From positions 156,368,501-156,432,500 of the forward strand of contig CM075351.1 of NCBI GenBank assembly GCA_037693485.1: a stretch of DNA of 64,000 bases. The letters run 5' to 3'. The notes below the pieces were generated by a model, which made no database searches, was not told where the DNA came from, and was given only the letters and a program-made list of their open reading frames with translations. This stretch comes from Kitagawia praeruptora (taxonomy: Eukaryota > Streptophyta > Magnoliopsida > Apiales > Apiaceae). Positions 34,551-44,909 of this stretch are shown here, piece after piece (within the stretch, counting starts at the first letter, position 1; each line of letters opens with the position of its first letter). The translations under genes and the position numbers were made by a program.

Positions 34551-35429
34551 TCTAGATATCAAATGAGCATGATGGGAGAAATGAGCTATTTCTTAGGTCT
34601 GCAAGTTAAACAGACTGATGATGGGATTTTTATCAATCAGTCAAAGTACACAAAGAATTTACTAAAAAGGTTTAACATGCAAGACAGCTCTACAGCTTCA
34701 ACTCCTATAGCTACAGCTACAAAGCTTGATCCTGATCAAGGAACTGAGGTAGATGTAACCAACTATAGAGGAATGATTGGCTCACTCTTATATCTAACTG
34801 CTAGCAGACCAGATAACATGTATGCAACCTGTCTATGTGCAAGATTTCAAGCAAATCCTAAGGAACCACATCTCATTGCTGTGAAAAGGATTTTCAGATA
34901 TCTTAAGGGCACTTCTTCTCTTGGCCTTTGGTACGCTAGAGAATTAGACTTTAGTTTATGTGGTTATTCAGATGCTGATTTTGCAGGATGCAAAATAGAC
35001 AGGAAAAGTACTTCAGGCAGTTGTCAGTTTCTTGGAGGAAGACTAGTTTCTTGGTTTAGTAAAAAGCAAAAGTCTATCTCCACATCAACTGCAGAAGCTG
35101 AGTACATTGCTGCTGGAAGCTGTTGTGCTCAGATCATGTGGATGAGAAATCAGCTAATGGACTATGGTTTATCATTTTCAAAAATACCTATTTATTGTGA
35201 TAACCAAAGTGCTATTGCTATGACAGGAAATCCAGTTCAACATTCTCTTACAAAGCACATCAGTATCAGGTATCACTTCATAAGAGAACAAGTACTGGAA
35301 GGGACAATTGAACTTCATTTTGTTCCTACTGATCAATAGTTAGCTGATATATTCACCAAGCCACTACCTGAGACTACTTTTACAAAGTTGGTGAATGAAC
35401 TTGGAATGGTAAACTATGGCAGTACTTGA
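34551..35429 (+). pseudogene. Pol: end of RT and RNase H (element C)
   Basis: Same frame as the preceding segment. MMGEMSYFLGLQVKQ is the thumb part of RT. GYSDADFAGCKIDRKSTSG, STSTAEAEYIAAG and PIYCDNQSAI carry the RNase H acidic residues. TAG 35337-35339 follows VPTDQ, just before the conserved LADIFTKPLPETTF end, and pol ends at TGA 35427-35429. So the last ~30 residues are cut off by a nonsense codon. Confidence 0.9.
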
Positions 35430-35887
35430 GAGAAAGAAGTCATCAGATACTGACAACTTGCAAATACTGATGGAAAGTCAATCCTGACAGTGGTCAACGT
35501 CGAATCCTGATGCAACGATTCGATCATCAGTATTATGTTCAGAATCTAACTGTCTTCGTTTTATCTCAATTTCCTGATTCAAGCTATGATTAATGTTATT
35601 GAACTCCTGATAATGTGATCACTTAATTAGTCCTCATATTTATTTCTCAGATAACATGATAAATCAGGAAAACATTGAATAGAATAGAAAAACTAAATTT
35701 TTCATTGATAATAAGAAAGAGATTACATTCAAAGATTACATCTTTTTTGTTCTCTATCTACTAATCTATTCAACAGGAAATAAAAGACCAATCCACTCCA
35801 TTGTTAGTAGCCATCCCAGATCCCATCTTTGCCACTTTGTTTGGGTGGAAGTTGACAGGGATAAGGTTATTTTTGGTGACATATTCA

Positions 35888-36145
35888 TTAACAATGGTTG
35901 ATGGAGTTGGATGAGGATGCCTTAGATGAAAGCCATGCTAATGTTGCTTGAAGGGCAGCATCGATGTCGATCACTTTTGCAGGTTTTTCCTTCTCGATTT
36001 CTTCGAGACCTACATCCATCTGCAACCAGAGAGTCTCAAGTTGTCTTTCCCAGTCGAAAGCATCAAACTCTTCACGAGTATAGCTAAATATGTCTCTTTT
36101 CTCTAAGAGATGGAGATTCTTCTCTTTGATTGTAAGGTTCGACAT
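35888..36145 (-). CDS. Antisense 85-residue ORF in element C, unknown function
   Basis: On the - strand, ATG at 36145 opens an 85-residue frame beginning MSNLTIKEKNLHLLEKRDIF. It is acidic and Glu/Lys-rich, predicted largely helical by eye, with WERQLETLWLQMDVGLEEIE in the middle and a Ser/Asn-rich end. I recognise no family. It lies alone in the ~1.2-kb gap between pol and the extra ORF, opposite to both. Upstream on its strand is a TATA-like ctatttaat about 90 bases before the ATG, then a short leader. This suggests an autonomous antisense gene. Whether it is translated is unknown, but its amino-acid composition looks like a real protein and unlike the random frames around it. Confidence 0.5.
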   Translation of the reverse strand: MSNLTIKEKNLHLLEKRDIFSYTREEFDAFDWERQLETLWLQMDVGLEEIEKEKPAKVIDIDAALQATLAWLSSKASSSNSINHC

Positions 36146-36224
36146 TGTTGTAAAATTTTGCTGTGAAGGGTTTTTCTTATTTTTCTTTCAGGAGAGAATG
36201 AAGGGTTAAGGAAGTAAGTGGACA

Positions 36225-36240
36225 AGTCTCTAAGATTAAA
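36225..36240 (-). promoter_or_regulatory. Possible TATA region for the antisense ORF
   Basis: On the - strand, ttctctatttaatcttag lies about 90 bases upstream of the antisense ATG. This is a weak TATA-like signal and is inferred only from position. Confidence 0.25.
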
Positions 36241-36668
36241 TAGAGAAGGGTGGAACAAGAATATGAAACGATTCATATTTCTGGTGTAAGTACCAGGTAT
36301 TATTTGATTGTGATGTTTTAAATTTCTTTATTTAAAACAAAATTACCATGTTTTATTTTAATCACAATCTTATTTCTCGAATAATACAAGCGCGTGTGTT
36401 TCACTCGATCATTACATATAGTTACAGATGTAAGTCATGACGCGTGCAATCATCACCACTCTCTCACGTAATTTGGTCCATTACTCCAGTATAAACGAAT
36501 GGTTTACTGACACCTGTTTTTGAGAAATCATAAGTATTGTCCAAATATCAATTTAGTTTTCTAATTGATTTATTATTCTCAAAACCATCAGTAAAACATC
36601 GTCTCTCTATCTTTGCACTCTCAAACCCTAATTTCAAAATTAGCGCAATTCTTGTGTGTGAAATTCCA

Positions 36669-39600
36669 ATGGAGAATTTATCTTTCATGAACAGCAAGGT
36701 GGTAATCAATGGAGTTACTTTTAACACAAATAACTTCACTGCAGTTCTAGATCATCAGGACTTGCCCAATGATTTCCACATTATTCAGGACTTTTTGGCC
36801 TCAAGCCCAATCAATTATGCTCTAACCCAACCTGCCAAGATATCTTTTAAGTCTGTAATGCAGGTTTGGAACACAAGTGTTTTTGGGAAAGGACTTCCAT
36901 CAGAAAAGCCTCAAATGAGCTTTGAGTATAATAATGTTACATACTATGTGACTCCTGAGATTGTCACTGAAGCCCTACACTTACCATCAATCATTGGTAA
37001 GCCAGTATTCAAAGTTCCTGATTCAAGACTCCTTGAGTATGTTGTAAGTTTGGGTTACAATGGAACGCCAAAGAAGTTTGGAGAGCTCTATAGGACAAAG
37101 CTTAAGAAGGAATGGAATTTCTTCTTCGACACTATCAGCAGATGTTTCTTGAATAAAGTGTCAAATTTTGATGCTTTACCCATAGGTTCAGCCAAAATTG
37201 GGTATTCTCTAATTCATGATCTCTCATTTGATTATGGGTCTTTTATACTAAAGGCATTAAGTGAAAGAAAAGCAGATAAATGTGGTTATGTTTGCTTTCT
37301 TAGATTTTTCCAATTAATATTCTCTCACTTATGTCCTCATGCTGTTTTGGAGAATGATACAATTTTGCCTATATGTAAAATCTCAGAAAACAATATAAAG
37401 AGTCTAATCAATTCTGATAAAGCAAATAAGTTTGATGGAACTCCATACATTCCTGATGAAGTATGGTCTCTTTTAAGAAAGAGGATGCCTATTCAATATG
37501 GCCCAACAACTGGTGCTATGGGACAGGACCTTACACATCCTATTCCTGACACAAGCACACAACCTAAACACTCATCTAAACAGTCAACCACCTCTGGTGT
37601 CTCACAAAAGGCATTAGTTGTAAAATCAAAGAAATTAGCTAGATCTGATGTGTCTGAGAGGCAATCAGGATCAAAGGATTTCTCCACTCCAACTCACTCT
37701 CAAATGAAGTCACAAGGGGGTGAACAAAGGGTTCTTGAAACATCTGGTCTGAATAAAGAAACAGGAGTGAAGAGGAAAGTTTGTCAAAGAGCTATTTCTG
37801 ATTCTGATTCTGATGATGACACAATGCCTATATCAGTCTTGATGAAGAAAAAGGAGATTGATGTTGTTGATACTAGAGAAGTGGCTGTCTCTGAAAAGCC
37901 GAAGAAAAGAAGAAGATTAATCAGCAAAGGCAAATTTGTTGTTCACACAGAATTACTGAATCTTACTGATGCTATAGAGAGCAATCCTGATGTATCTATT
38001 AATCAGGATGGATCATCAGTTCCTGACGCTAATCCTGACATCTCTACTCCTGATAATTCACCTATGAAGACTGTTGAGATCTCTGATTCTCCAGCATCTG
38101 CATCTCCAAAGAGAAGAATTATTGATATGTCTGTTGATCAAGTAAATGCTATTGCTGCTCAGTTAGGTTTCAAACCTTCACCACTTGAAAAGAAAACTGC
38201 TGAAGCAAACGTTTTTCATAGACAGAAGAAACAGAGGACTACTATGTCATCTCTGAGAGGATCTAGCCCACAAGAACCTGAACTTCAAAGGAGTTCAGAA
38301 GCTGTTGCAGATCCAGTCACACAAGAACCACCTACTCAAAGTGTAGGTGCAGACATTTCTGAAGGAATAGTCACACAAGAACCACTTTCTCAAAAGGAAG
38401 GTGAAGACAAGAATATTCCTGCCCCACAAGAACCATCTTCTCAAAGTGAAGATGCTGGCAAAATCACATCAGCAGGGGAGTTTCCTGACAATGCTCAAGG
38501 GGCTTCTGAAATTGAAATTGAACTAGCTAGAAGTCTAGCAGATAAAGCTGCTCATGATTTGCACATTGCTGAATGTGATGAAGTGATTGCTGACACTACA
38601 TTTGAGGGAAGCACACAAGAACCTTTGACTCAAAGTGTTGAAGAAGCTTCAAAACCTCAGACTACACAAGAACCATCAGTAGCTAATACTGATGCAAGTC
38701 ATGCTATAGTTGCAGTAGTCGATCCTGATGTAAGTACTACTGATCCACTTATTCCATTGCTTATTGAGCCAATTTCTGCAAGACCAATGGATTCTTTAAC
38801 TACTTCGTCAGGTAACATCTCTATCTCTGCTTCCTTTACTACTGATAGTATGATTACAGATAGACCTGATAAAAGGGATACCTCTATTTGTATGACTTCA
38901 GACCACTCTTCTCAGCCACCTCTTATTTCTTCACATTTAATGAGTCAGAGCCTTTCTTGTGAGATTGAGAGCGAACATTTAGAGAAAAAGAAGAGTGATG
39001 AGAGGCAGTCTCCTGAACTGGCAAAAGGAGAGGTAGAACAGAGTGAGAAGTTGTTAACTTCTAGTAAGGTAGTAGTTACTATTGACAGTAACTTAGGTAA
39101 CATTGTGAGAAGTGATGAGATCACTTTAAAAGAAATGAGAGATTTAGGAAATGTTACTAATCTGTCTGCAGGACATCAGGACTCACCAGCTGCATCTACT
39201 GGTGATTTAAAAATGAAAGGTGTTATGCATCCTGATGATAATGTTGATAATAAACTTCCTGAGGCTGGTGGTAGCTCAGATGATGATGATGATGATGATC
39301 ATGCTAATGCTGATCCTGAGACAATTCAAATGCAGGCAGCAATAAAAGCAAGTCTCCTATATACTTATGGGTCTTCGAGTAGGTACATGCAGTCTGTTAC
39401 TCAAGAAGAATTCAGAGGGGAGTACAGTTCCATACTTCCTCCTGATACTCGAGCTGCAAGGGGATACGAATGGGATACTGAATGGAATCAGCCGAATGCT
39501 GAGATGAATTTTCAAAATGCTCTTTTTCATTCTGGTCATATTGCCTCGAGGATGCCAACTCCTGAACTCAAGGCTCTTCTCAAAACAAATGCTCTTCTAG

Positions 39601-40076
39601 CAAAGGGATTGAAGAGTGAGATTGACTCTATGAAGGCTGTTATTGATAAATTTCAAGCGGGTATTCAAACATCTGTTTCTATATCTGCTACTGCTTCTCA
39701 AGCACGTCTTCTTGCTGATGATATTAAAGCACTTGACAAGAAAATGGATTCCAGAATGATTGTCTTGGAATCAAAAGTTGATAATATTGATGAAACCATC
39801 AAGCTTATTTTGTCTTTCTTCATTGAGGAAGATGCTGATGTCAAAAAGGGGGAGAAGATAGTCAAAACAAAATGCTCACCTAATCCAGTTGTACAAAAGG
39901 ATGATGATAATTCTGGAAATGATGGTGGTGCTAAGTCACATAAAGTTGAAACCTCTGATGCTGCTTTAGTAACAAAGAGATCTAATACTCAAACTAGGCA
40001 GTCACCTCATGTTTCTAGATCTGGTAAGAAGACAGTGACAACAATGGTGCAATCTCAGAATCCAAAAGAAGAATAG
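36669..40076 (+). CDS. Extra 3' ORF of element C, first part (env-like position)
   Basis: I start it at ATG 36669 (MENLSFMNSKVVINGVTFNT), because the open frame further upstream lacks an ATG. Length 1135 residues. Residues ~1-300 form a globular domain with VMQVWNTSVFGKGLPSEKP, a KKEWNFFFDTISRCFLNKVS segment and FLRFFQLIFSHLCPH. The same domain appears in relic D (49187-50348). Then come long Ser/Thr/Pro/Glu-rich stretches, about six copies of a TQEP..QS motif (38270-38690), an Asp run (39280-39299) and a coiled-coil near 39590-39840. The position after pol is where Sireviruses carry an envelope-like ORF, but I see no clear signal peptide or membrane segment. Function unknown. TAG 40074-40076 separates it from an in-frame continuation. 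Confidence 0.75.
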   Translation: MENLSFMNSKVVINGVTFNTNNFTAVLDHQDLPNDFHIIQDFLASSPINYALTQPAKISFKSVMQVWNTSVFGKGLPSEKPQMSFEYNNVTYYVTPEIVTEALHLPSIIGKPVFKVPDSRLLEYVVSLGYNGTPKKFGELYRTKLKKEWNFFFDTISRCFLNKVSNFDALPIGSAKIGYSLIHDLSFDYGSFILKALSERKADKCGYVCFLRFFQLIFSHLCPHAVLENDTILPICKISENNIKSLINSDKANKFDGTPYIPDEVWSLLRKRMPIQYGPTTGAMGQDLTHPIPDTSTQPKHSSKQSTTSGVSQKALVVKSKKLARSDVSERQSGSKDFSTPTHSQMKSQGGEQRVLETSGLNKETGVKRKVCQRAISDSDSDDDTMPISVLMKKKEIDVVDTREVAVSEKPKKRRRLISKGKFVVHTELLNLTDAIESNPDVSINQDGSSVPDANPDISTPDNSPMKTVEISDSPASASPKRRIIDMSVDQVNAIAAQLGFKPSPLEKKTAEANVFHRQKKQRTTMSSLRGSSPQEPELQRSSEAVADPVTQEPPTQSVGADISEGIVTQEPLSQKEGEDKNIPAPQEPSSQSEDAGKITSAGEFPDNAQGASEIEIELARSLADKAAHDLHIAECDEVIADTTFEGSTQEPLTQSVEEASKPQTTQEPSVANTDASHAIVAVVDPDVSTTDPLIPLLIEPISARPMDSLTTSSGNISISASFTTDSMITDRPDKRDTSICMTSDHSSQPPLISSHLMSQSLSCEIESEHLEKKKSDERQSPELAKGEVEQSEKLLTSSKVVVTIDSNLGNIVRSDEITLKEMRDLGNVTNLSAGHQDSPAASTGDLKMKGVMHPDDNVDNKLPEAGGSSDDDDDDDHANADPETIQMQAAIKASLLYTYGSSSRYMQSVTQEEFRGEYSSILPPDTRAARGYEWDTEWNQPNAEMNFQNALFHSGHIASRMPTPELKALLKTNALLAKGLKSEIDSMKAVIDKFQAGIQTSVSISATASQARLLADDIKALDKKMDSRMIVLESKVDNIDETIKLILSFFIEEDADVKKGEKIVKTKCSPNPVVQKDDDNSGNDGGAKSHKVETSDAALVTKRSNTQTRQSPHVSRSGKKTVTTMVQSQNPKEE
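38270..38690 (+). repeat. TQEP-type internal protein repeats
   Basis: Recurrent PQEP/TQEP plus QS(V/E) units occur: PQEPELQRSS, TQEPPTQSVGA, TQEPLSQKEGE, PQEPSSQSEDA, TQEPLTQSVEEA and TQEPSVANTD. At DNA level cacaagaacc recurs. It is a decayed minisatellite inside the coding frame. Confidence 0.75.
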
Positions 40077-41840
40077 TTCGTGACACCTGGTCAAACTTTG
40101 TCAACCATTCCTGAGGATGATGTGTATGTGGAACAGGATGAAGATGCTGCTAATCTGTTTCATGAACTTGACACTGGGGATGGTCGTGTTCTTAAACTGT
40201 TTCATAAAGACAAAAAAGTTCAACAGTATCATGCTGAGAAAGCACTTATCTTATCTACTGGAGAAAATCCAAACATGACTACTGATGAGTTCTTAGAAGA
40301 ACAGAACAGGATTTTTGAAGAGATTGCAAAACAAAATGAAGCTCCCGCTACAAGAAGAGGAAGAGGCAGAGGAGGAAGATATAGGAGTAGAGGAAGATTA
40401 TCTGCTCAAACAAGTACAAGGCAAACAAGATCTAGTGGAATCAAATTAAAAGATGTTTTTGAAAATGAAAAGAAGAAAACTCCACTATCTCTTGCACTAA
40501 CTCCAGACAACAGATTCAATGCTCCTGAAGAAATTGAAGAGGAGATATTGCCTTTAAAAAGAAAGAGTAATGTTGCTGTTCAATCTACTGCATCTAATGA
40601 GAAGTCAGTCTTTGGTTCAATTTCTGATGTTGTCTCTGATTTTGAAGAAGCTGAAATTTTAAAAGAACTTAAGATTATGATTCTTAAGGTTGTGGTTGAA
40701 TTTCACAATATGGAAGTTATTGAAGATACACTGAAGTATGAACAAGAGAACTTCAGAAGATTTGAAAGAGAAAGTGAAATCAGATCTAAAGCCAGAGAAG
40801 CAGAAAGGATAACAACCAGAGATTACTTGAGAAATGTTTATAGATCAGACAGGAATTTATGGTATGATAAAGATAAATCTGTTCCTGAACATCAGCAGTA
40901 TTATCCAACAGATGAGAAGAAGAAGAGTAAGAAAAAGGAGAAGAGTGAGTGTGATTATAGGAAACCGATTGTTTTCAAATCAGCAGGACTGATAACAGAG
41001 TCTTCTTTGATTAATGAATCTTTATCGATTGTTAAATCAAAGTCTACTACATTTATTGCTGAAAATCCACCAAAATGGGTAAGTATGCAATCTGGTTTGA
41101 AAGGATTGGAACCTGCCACAAGAGGAGGAAATGGGTATAGTCATGCACAGATTATTTTCGTTGTACAAACTGATCAACATGCTCTAGTTGACAAGATTGG
41201 TGATGAGTTAACTGTTGATCATCTCTGGAAACTTGAAGCTGTTGCTATCATTGCTGATTGTCATGCTGGTGCAAAGAAAATAGAAAAGATGTTGTACTTC
41301 ATGAAAGATAGAAGTGTAAAGAAGATTCCTATTCATGAGTTGTTGTGCAAATCTGCAAAAGAGCTGAAATATGTTCTGTATCTTCTCAGAAGTAAAAGAA
41401 TCAATGTTAAAGAAAGAGAAGTTTACTACAATTGGTTTGTTATGATTTACAGGACAATTAGACAGAGATTTATGGATGGAGGAACGAGGTATGATAGCAA
41501 TTATATTCCTATGTACTTAAATTTAAGAGACATAGAGGTTGAAATGAAGAAAGGTACTGCTGTTAGAGAAGTGTATCTAGGCATGGAACAACTGTCTCTA
41601 AATCCAGATGGGAAGGAAATTGCTTATGTGTTGCTAGGTGATTTAGATCTTCCAAGAAGCTCAATTCAGAATCTCAGGGCAGCTATCTATCAGATTAATG
41701 AGGAAGATGAAGAACTCAAAAATCTGAAGAAGAAACTGGTTCAAATTCTTGAAAGCAAGGAAGAAGAATTGATATCTGATTTCTTGAAGATGAATCTGTT
41801 TTATCAAAGAATTTCTGAAACTGTTCCTGATGATTTTTAG
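40077..41840 (+). pseudogene. Extra 3' ORF of element C, second part
   Basis: It is in the same frame as the preceding ORF after one TAG, open for 587 codons to TAG 41838-41840. It has no early ATG, so translation would need readthrough or reversion. Features: GQTLSTIPEDD, an Arg/Gly-rich RRGRGRGGRYRSRGR stretch (about 40350-40400), a Lys-rich DEKKKSKKKEKSE stretch, a folded part around PPKWVSMQSGLKG and FVVQTDQHALVDKIGDELTV, and an acidic coiled-coil end. No family is recognised. Together with the first part it makes a ~1720-codon frame, unusually long for an envelope-like ORF. Confidence 0.7.
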
Positions 41841-41910
41841 AAGGTATTTTGTTTTGAGTTTTTGACATCTTTGAATCAAGGAATTTGTGCTTTGTTTTAT
41901 AAAGAAAAAA

Positions 41911-41920
41911 TTGGGGGAGA
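41911..41920 (+). other. Polypurine tract of element C
   Basis: ttgggggaga lies one base before the 3' LTR. Confidence 0.9.
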
Positions 41921-41921
41921 T

Positions 41922-42421
41922 TGTTAGATATTGATTCAAGTGATGATCAGGATTTGGGCATTACTGATCAGATACTGATGCTGACGTCATCAGTAATACA
42001 ATGTCAGTATTGGATTATTATCAGGATTAGAAGCTGGTCAGTATTTCGTGAAGATTCTCATCAGACCAAAGATCAAGGAAGATTGATATGTCGGTTCCTA
42101 GATTATAGGAATGCAACTATCATACAAGATATGCATTCAGAGATATATGTAATTGATTTAGAATATCTTGTAATTGATAGTGTAACTGTGTACTCTATAT
42201 AAACACAGTTTAGGTTTTACATTAGTGTAATCGCTTACACGATTTATCTTGTAACCTAGCAGCTCTTAAGAACATAGGAATTTCTTAAGAGAGTTTTGTA
42301 ACAGTTTTATATCAGAATTAATAAAGCTGTTATTGATTCATACTTGTGTTATTTGTTTAAGTCGAAAATCTTATACAATTGTATTCAACCCCCTTCTACA
42401 ATTGTTATTTACTGGGCAACA
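41922..42421 (+). repeat. 3' LTR of element C
   Basis: It differs from the 5' LTR at four sites, all C/T or G/A with T or A in this copy (tgttag, gatttggg, ccaaagat, gcaacta), plus one C less in a C-run. The TSD gggcc follows. Confidence 0.95.
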
Positions 42422-42506
42422 GGGCCCACCACATGTAAAAATGAAACTACACTCCATATAACCCCTACTTTAATTTTCTAGTATAGCAAAGTAAGTTATT
42501 CGATAC

Positions 42507-42848
42507 CTTCATGTTTTTGTAACTTGTCCAGATCAATATCTACCGCATAATGCTGCCAAAGAACACAAATATCAATCAGTTTTAAATCCAAACCAATATT
42601 TTTGTGATTTGGGAGTTAAAACTGGTGCAGGGGGTATAATATCCACAGTATCATGCACGTTTTAATACTTATTTGATAAGAAGAAAAATAATTAGATAAC
42701 AGTACAGATTGAGCGCCAGAGTGGAAGATAGGATACATGTTTGTGTATTTGTTATACAAACATGACTAAACAATCAAATACACACATACCTGAGTATTCT
42801 GCTCATTGAGAGAGAGTTTACAGTTTCTATACAGACCATAGTTCGCCC
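42507..42848 (-). pseudogene. Two exons of an unidentified gene
   Basis: On the - strand, 42848-42790 encodes GANYGLYRNCKLSLNEQNTQ, between a ttcacag acceptor and a gtatgtg donor. The next, 42552-42507, encodes HYAVDIDLDKLQKHEG, between ttggcag and gtatcg. Splice sites and spacing look genuine. A 5'-UTR-like ctctct stretch lies at 43465-43500 on the same strand. I cannot name the gene. It lies between element C and the tandem arrays, probably as CACTA 3 cargo. Confidence 0.5.
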
Positions 42849-43856
42849 CTGTGAATGCATAATACAATGTCAAGAAAAAAAATTACTATCTCAAGATATT
42901 ATTGATGGATTAAGTACAAAATTAAAAGATGCAGAATGTCATATACATGAAACAAGAAGGAAATTGGTCCAATAATTATACTGATGGACAGGAAAAATGA
43001 AGATATATTAAAACTTAAATAAAAACATGAAATGGCCTGGGTTCAAGATGATTTTGGGCTAGGAGTTGTTATGGACCATAAACCAAAGAAACTACTTAAC
43101 AAGAAAATGAAACAGAAGCATACACAAATAAATGAAATAAAATTAGAGAAAAACACAACAAAACCTCGGTGAAGGGCTTGGTGGAACCTCGGTGAAGTTC
43201 TCCTTCATTTACATTTACAAGGGAAATCATCATCAAAAACCAACCATGTATACAGTTTACTATATTTCATGTTGGAAAGAAAGGACATAAATAAAGCTTA
43301 ATTGAAACCAAACACAAAACAAAATTGAATCTTAATTTTAATACTACCAAAACCAAAACCCTAGAATGAAAGCCCAAATAAATCACCCGCAAAATCAATA
43401 AAATTGAGTCGAAAGTAGATAATCAAACGGATGGAAATGAGAATATAATTACCAATCAGATCTTGCTAGAGTAGAGAGAGAGATAGAGGTGAGTAGAGGA
43501 AAGGAGGTCAGAGTGTGTTCTTGTGGGAAAATAAGTGTGTTTTGGGGGAAGTTAAGTGTCAATTTTTTGGTAAAGAGGGAAAATGGGCGGCTCAAAATTT
43601 TCAATTGGCGCTTCTGTGTGCTAAGTTCTGTGTTATTGTGCTATTCTTTTCTTTTTAGTTGTAATCTTAATTTCTGAATTTAAAATTAAATTTGTAAGAA
43701 AAATTGAAAATATATTATATATCGTTTTTTTAAAAAAATAGTTGCAATTCATAATAAATTTTATATAATATTTCATATTCTATACAAAAATATTTTAAAC
43801 TTTAAAGTAAAAAATAAATGAAAATTAAATATCATTGTATATATTTTGACAATATG

Positions 43857-44899
43857 TCCACTTTGACCGGTTTGAACGTTATAAAACAACCAAATACATC
43901 TAGAAATTTTTTAAAAAATTTATCGCATCACTAAAATCATTATATCTTGACATCCGTACGTTTGGAATGTCGAAAAAATAATTTAAAAAATAGATTCATC
44001 ATTCAGGACAAGACTAGTTAAAAGGAAAGTCTACTTTGACCAGTTTGACCGTTATAAAACGAAACTAAATACATCTACCAAATTTTTTAAAAAAATTATC
44101 ACATCAATAAAATCATTATATCTTGACATCCGTACGATTAGAACGTCGAAAAAATAATTTAAAAAAATAGATTCATCATTCGGGACAAGACTAGTTAAAA
44201 GGAAAGCCCACTTTGACCGGTTTGACCGTTATAAAACCAAACCAAATACATATAGGGATTTTTTTGAAAAATTATAGCATCACTAAAATCGTTATATCTT
44301 GACATCCGTGCGATTGGAACGTCGAAAAAATAATTTAAAAAAATTGATTCATCATTGGGGACAAGACTAGTTAAAAGGAAAGTCCACTCTGACCGGTTTA
44401 ACCTTTATAAAACCAAACCAAATACATGCAGGAATTTTTTTGAAAAATTACCGCATCACTAAAATCGTTATATCTTGACATCCGTGCGATTGGAACGTCG
44501 AAAAAATAATTTAGAAAAATAGATTCATCATTCGGGACAAGACTAGTTAAAAGGAAAGTCCAGTTTGACCGGTTTGACCGTTATAAAACCAAACCAAATA
44601 CATGTAGGAATTTTTTTGAAAAATTACCGCATCAATAAAATTGTTATATCATGACATCCGTGCGATTGGAACATCGAAAAAATAATTTAAAAAAAATAGA
44701 TTTATCATTCGGGACAAGACTAGTTAAAATGAAAGTCCACTTTGACCGGTTTGACCGTTATAAAACCAAACCAAATACATGTAGGAATTTTTTTGAAAAA
44801 TTACCGCATTACTAAAATCGTTATATCTTGACATCCGTGTGATTGGAACGTCGAAAAAATAATTTTAAAAAATAGATACATCATTTGGGACAAGACTAG
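43857..44899 (+). repeat. Tandem array, six copies of a ~176-bp unit
   Basis: Units start with gtccactttgaccggtttga near 43857, 44029, 44205, 44382, 44558 and 44735, with spacings of 172-177 bp. Each contains ataaaaccaaaccaaatac, ttatatcttgacatccgt, and ends in gggacaagactagttaaaa. The copies differ by a few substitutions and small indels. The array is AT-rich and non-coding. Confidence 0.92.
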
Positions 44900-44909
44900 T
44901 AAATAAAAT

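Larger units (their letters stand above)
29232..42421 (+). mobile_element. Sirevirus-like Ty1/copia retrotransposon C, nearly complete
   Basis: LTRs of 501 and 500 bp (29232-29732 and 41922-42421) differ by four transitions and one C-run length change. TSD gggcc is present at 29227-29231 and 42422-42426. PBS TGGTATCAGAGC is at 29735 and PPT ttgggggaga at 41911. The order gag, protease, integrase, RT, RNase H is that of copia. A large gag with three CCHC-type knuckles and a 5.2-kb extra ORF after pol give 13.2 kb, typical of the Sirevirus/Maximus lineage. An 85-codon antisense ORF lies between pol and the extra ORF. Several single TAG codons interrupt otherwise open frames, so it is recently inactivated. 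Confidence 0.95.

Noticed and set aside
36537..36668. Longer start for the extra ORF
   Set aside because: The open frame extends upstream but begins with TTG. The first ATG in frame is 36669.
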